DNA of 64,000 nucleotides from Bacteroidota bacterium (GTDB taxonomy: Bacteria > Bacteroidota > Bacteroidia > Flavobacteriales_F > PHOS-HE28), in the NCBI GenBank assembly GCA_014584605.1, contig JACTMO010000080.1, forward strand, positions 1 to 64,000, read 5' to 3'. Position numbers and translations under genes: made by a program. Under the pieces are notes generated by a model, which saw nothing but the letters and a program-made list of their open reading frames with translations, made no database searches and was not told the origin of the DNA. Below, one piece after another: positions 60,904 through 64,000 of this stretch (the first letter of the stretch is position 1; each line of letters starts with the position of its first letter).

Positions 60904-61827
60904 ATGGACATCCGCATCGAAGGGCTCACCAAGCGCTACGGCCAGCAGGCCGCGGTGGACGACATCAGCCTGCAGGTGCGCCCCGGTGAGGTGCTGGGCT
61001 TCCTGGGCCCCAACGGCGCCGGGAAGACCACCACGATGAAGATGGTCTGCGGCCTGCTCGCACCGGACGCGGGGCGCATCCTGGTCGGCGGGCGATCGGT
61101 GCTCGCCGAGCCGCAGGCCGTACGCCGCCACATCGGCTACCTGCCGGAGCACAATCCGTTGTACCCGGACATGCCGGTGCTGGACCACCTGCGCTTCGCC
61201 GCCCGTCTGCAAGGTCTGGACCCGGGCCGGATCCGCGAGCGCCTGGCCGAGATGGTGCGCGTGTGCGGCCTGGACGCCGAGAAGCACAAGCGCGTGGGCG
61301 AGCTCAGTAAGGGCTATCGGCAGCGCGTGGGGCTCGCGCAGGCCATGGTGCACGATCCGGAAGTGCTCATCCTGGACGAGCCGACCACGGGCCTGGACCC
61401 GAACCAGATCGTGGAGATCCGGGAGCTGATCAAGCAGGTGGGCCGGGCCAAGACGGTGATCTTCAGCACCCACATCCTGCCCGAGGTGGAGGCCACCTGC
61501 GATCGCATCCTCATCATCAACAAGGGTCGCATCGTGGCCGATGGCACCGCGCAGGAGCTGCGCCGCCGTTCCCAGGGCAAGCCCCTGGTGCGGGTACGGA
61601 TCGAGGATGCTCCGGAAGGTGCGCCTGCGGAAGCCCTCCGCGCCCTGCCCGGCGTGGACCATGTGGAGCTGGCCGGCGACGGCGCCCTGCTGTTGCAGAC
61701 CGCCGACGCAGGCCCTGTGCCCGGCCAGGTGTTCCGCCTGTGCGTGGACCGGGGATGGACCCTCACCGAACTGCACTCCCCCGGCTCGCGCCTGGAGGAC
61801 GTGTTCCGCGACCTCACCCTGAACTGA
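60904..61827 (+). CDS. gldA: Gliding motility ABC transporter ATPase GldA
   Basis: 307-residue ATPase: Walker A LGPNGAGKTTTMK, Q-loop YLPEHNPLYP, signature LSKGYRQRVGLAQA, Walker B VLILDEPTTGLDPNQ and H-loop STHILPEVE. The C-terminal 80 residues form a regulatory domain typical of GldA/NatA-like proteins. With GldF and GldG it makes an ABC transporter linked to gliding motility in Flavobacterium, where its exact cargo is unknown. First gene of gldA-gldF-gldG, with 6 bases to gldF. Confidence 0.92.
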   Translation: MDIRIEGLTKRYGQQAAVDDISLQVRPGEVLGFLGPNGAGKTTTMKMVCGLLAPDAGRILVGGRSVLAEPQAVRRHIGYLPEHNPLYPDMPVLDHLRFAARLQGLDPGRIRERLAEMVRVCGLDAEKHKRVGELSKGYRQRVGLAQAMVHDPEVLILDEPTTGLDPNQIVEIRELIKQVGRAKTVIFSTHILPEVEATCDRILIINKGRIVADGTAQELRRRSQGKPLVRVRIEDAPEGAPAEALRALPGVDHVELAGDGALLLQTADAGPVPGQVFRLCVDRGWTLTELHSPGSRLEDVFRDLTLN

Positions 61828-61833
61828 CCCACC

Positions 61834-62559
61834 GTGAACGCCATCTGGACCATCGCACGACGGGAGCTCGCTGCCTTCTTCGACTCGTTGATGGCCTACA
61901 TCCTGCTGGTGGTCTTCCTGGGCATCAGCGGCTTCTTCACCTGGTGGTTCGGGGCCGACGTGTTCATGCAAGGGCAGGCGGACCTGGGCAGCTTCTTCAA
62001 CATCGCCTACTGGACCCTGTTCTTCTTCATCCCGGCGCTCACCATGCGCACCCTGGCCGAGGAGCGCCGTACCGGAACCCTGGACCTGCTGCTCACCAAG
62101 GCCGTCACCGACCGGCAGGTGGTGCTGGGCAAGTTCCTCTCCTGCCTGCTGCTGATCGCCCTGGCGCTGGCCTGCACCCTGCCCTACTACGTCACCGTGG
62201 CGAGCATCGGCCCCATCGATCACGGTGCGGCCATCTGCGGCTACCTCGCCCTCTTGTTGATGAGCGCCAGTTACATCGGCATCGGGGTGTTCGCCAGCAG
62301 CCTTGGCAGCAACCAGCTCGTGGCCTTCCTCATCGCCCTGCTGATCGGCACCTTCTTCCACCTGCTCGCCGGCATCGTGGCGGCCTCCTTCACGGGCGCG
62401 GTCGGGCGGGTGTTCGACTTCCTGGGCATGGGCGTCCACTTCGATTCCATGTCGCGCGGGGTGGTGGACAGCCGCGATGTGCTCTTCTTCCTCAGCATCG
62501 CCACTGCGGGTGTGGTGGGTGCCGAGCTCCAACTGTCCAAACGCGGGCTGCAGCGCTGA
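61834..62559 (+). CDS. gldF: Gliding motility ABC transporter permease GldF
   Basis: 241-residue membrane protein with six helices (AFFDSLMAYILLVVFLGISG; SFFNIAYWTLFFFIPALTM; FLSCLLLIALALACTLPYYV; SYIGIGVFASSLGS; LVAFLIALLIGTFFHLLAGI and a last segment). The motif LAEERRTGTLDLLLTKAV is characteristic of ABC-2 permeases of this type. Translation starts at GTG (61834). It lies between gldA and gldG with spacings of 6 and 4 bases. Confidence 0.9.
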   Translation: MNAIWTIARRELAAFFDSLMAYILLVVFLGISGFFTWWFGADVFMQGQADLGSFFNIAYWTLFFFIPALTMRTLAEERRTGTLDLLLTKAVTDRQVVLGKFLSCLLLIALALACTLPYYVTVASIGPIDHGAAICGYLALLLMSASYIGIGVFASSLGSNQLVAFLIALLIGTFFHLLAGIVAASFTGAVGRVFDFLGMGVHFDSMSRGVVDSRDVLFFLSIATAGVVGAELQLSKRGLQR

Positions 62560-62563
62560 TGCC

Positions 62564-64000
62564 ATGAGGACCCGCGCCGCCATGATCCGTTACACGCTGC
62601 TCTTCGCGGCCGTGCTGGTGCTGCTCAACCTGGCGGGCGCGCTGTACCACTTCCGCATCGACCTCACCGGCGACCGGCGATACACCCTGAGCCAGGCCAC
62701 CCGCGACATCCTCAAGGACCTGCCCGAGGCCGTCACCATCACCGGCTACTTCACCCGGGAACTGCCGCCCGACCTGGCGGTGGCCCGCGACGAGTTCCGC
62801 GACCTGCTGGTGGAGTACGGCGAACGCTCCGGCGGCAACGTGGTGTACGAGATGATCGACCCGGCCACGGCCGATACGCTGGAACAGCAGGCCCTGGAAA
62901 GCGGCATTCGGCCGCTGCTGGTCAACACTCGCGAGAAGGACAAAGCCGAACAGATCAAGGCCTTCATGGGCGCGGTGGTGCGCATGGGCGATCAACAGGC
63001 GGTGATCCCCGTGGTGCAGCCCGGGTCGCCCATGGAATGGGACCTCAGCTCGCGCATCAAGGAGGTGAGCGTGCCGGAGAAGCCCGTGGTGGGCATCATG
63101 CAGGGGCATGGAGAGCCCTCCGTGAACGCCATGGCGCAGGCCATGCAGGGGCTCAGCGTGCTCTACAGCGTGGAGCCGATGACCATCTACGACACCCTGC
63201 CCGTCCACGGGCGCTTCCGCACCCTCGCCATCATCGATCCGGCGGACACCATCAGCCCCATGGCCCTGCAGCGCATGGAAGAGTTCATGGCCCGCGGGGG
63301 CGGCGTGGTCATCGCCTTCAGCAATGCCGCCGCGGACCTTCAGCGCACGCCCCTGGTGGAGCCGCGCCATACCGGCATCGAGGGATGGCTGGCGCGGCAC
63401 GGCCTTCGTGCCGACGACGACCTGGTGACCGATGCCCAATGCGGCCAGGTGCAGGTGATGCAGCAGCGCGGCATGTTCAACCTGCAGACGGCCATGGCCT
63501 TCCCGTACTTCCCCCTGGTGACCCGTTTCGAGGAGCATCCGGTGAGCGCCGGGCTCGAGGCCGTGGTGCTGCAGTTCGCCCGCTCCTTCACCCCCGTGGG
63601 CGACAGCACCTACCGCCGCACCCCCCTGCTCACCACCAGCGACCGCACCGGCGCGGTGACCCTGCCGCATGCCATCGACCTGCAGCACCAGTGGGGCGAT
63701 GCCGACTTCACCCAGGCCCCACGCCATCTGGCCTATGCCGTGGAAGGCCCCTTCGGCAACGGCCCGGGGGCCCGCCTGGTGGTGATCGGGAACGGCAACT
63801 TCGCCGTGGGCGCCGACGGGGGGCAGCTGAACCCCGACAACATCAACCTGCTGGTGAACGCCGTGGACTGGGTCAGCGACCGGACCGGCCTGATCGAGCT
63901 GCGCGGCAAGGGGGTCAACTACAGGCCCCTCGAAAAGCTGGACGACGGCGAGCGCGGAGCGCTGAAATGGACCAACCTGCTGCTGCCCATCCTGCTCGTG
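62564..64000 (+). CDS. gldG: Gliding motility ABC transporter auxiliary protein GldG (partial)
   Basis: The first 479 residues; the gene continues past the window edge. An N-terminal helix (MIRYTLLFAAVLVLLNLAGA) and LTGDRRYTLSQATRDILKDL are followed by the DUF4350-like/GldG extracytoplasmic domain (VTITGYFTRELPPDLAVARD; VVGIMQGHGEPSVNAMAQAM; LAIIDPADTISP; FMARGGGVVIAFS; VVIGNGNFAVG). A final helix (WTNLLLPILLV) begins at the edge, as expected. It starts 4 bases after the gldF stop. Confidence 0.9.
   Translation, partial: MRTRAAMIRYTLLFAAVLVLLNLAGALYHFRIDLTGDRRYTLSQATRDILKDLPEAVTITGYFTRELPPDLAVARDEFRDLLVEYGERSGGNVVYEMIDPATADTLEQQALESGIRPLLVNTREKDKAEQIKAFMGAVVRMGDQQAVIPVVQPGSPMEWDLSSRIKEVSVPEKPVVGIMQGHGEPSVNAMAQAMQGLSVLYSVEPMTIYDTLPVHGRFRTLAIIDPADTISPMALQRMEEFMARGGGVVIAFSNAAADLQRTPLVEPRHTGIEGWLARHGLRADDDLVTDAQCGQVQVMQQRGMFNLQTAMAFPYFPLVTRFEEHPVSAGLEAVVLQFARSFTPVGDSTYRRTPLLTTSDRTGAVTLPHAIDLQHQWGDADFTQAPRHLAYAVEGPFGNGPGARLVVIGNGNFAVGADGGQLNPDNINLLVNAVDWVSDRTGLIELRGKGVNYRPLEKLDDGERGALKWTNLLLPILLV

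Overview
The window is a contiguous, gene-dense piece of a high-G+C Bacteroidota chromosome, probably a Flavobacteriales-like lineage. The evidence is as follows. GldA-GldF-GldG, the gliding-motility ABC transporter, closes the window. One protein carries a gliding-associated (CHU_C-type) C-terminus and another a type IX secretion sorting tail. Families largely confined to Bacteroidota are present (DUF4835, DUF4293, DUF6370, a Rho with a large disordered insert). At least 15 genes are preceded by the Bacteroidota -7 promoter box TAnnTTTG (variants TAnnTTCG, CATCTTTG), usually without a recognisable Shine-Dalgarno. By eye the G+C is well above 60%, unusually high for the phylum.

Layout. 1-5.3 kb: the minus-strand block bamD-rpoZ-coaBC-DUF4835, followed by recN. 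5.5-8.2 kb: a sphingolipid-type PLP acyltransferase, a DoxX protein and a TPR protein. 8.2-11.5 kb: the translation cluster thrS-infC-rpmI-rplT. 11.6-18.2 kb: a secreted subtilase, a TylF-like methyltransferase, metG and a flippase. 18.3-21.8 kb: the NfeD/SPFH membrane pair and a DEAD-box helicase. 21.8-29.5 kb: sterol desaturase, PhoD-like phosphatase, a MarR-nitroreductase pair, a lipoprotein with a methyltransferase fold, an OmpA protein with a tandem paralogue of its N-terminal domain, and MsrA. 29.6-36.3 kb: tRNA-Gly, an orphan OmpR-type regulator, tRNA-Pro, several small or secreted proteins, a T9SS esterase, a decayed DUF4143 gene and nth. 36.4-45.6 kb: ECF sigma factor, uvrA, a giant adhesin-like gliding-associated protein and an MsbA-like exporter. 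45.6-52.6 kb: truA, phosphoesterase, DUF4293, rho, mpl and an MBL hydrolase. 52.6-64 kb: Rieske protein, ComEC, SGNH hydrolase, rRNA methyltransferase, acyl-CoA dehydrogenase, YceI lipoprotein, DUF2461, DNA alkyltransferase and gldAFG (gldG runs off the edge).

Most of this is housekeeping and envelope biology. No CRISPR array, prophage, transposase gene or defence operon was found. The unusual signals are small and non-coding or semi-coding: (i) a 60-bp nested palindromic element inserted in frame in the interdomain linker of metG; (ii) two full-length foldback, MITE-like elements about 18 kb apart with clearly related termini, one beside a DUF4143 pseudogene whose two internal stops are both TGA; (iii) an 11-unit, strictly 8-bp-periodic CACATG array directly upstream of the recN promoter; (iv) the disordered insert of Rho.
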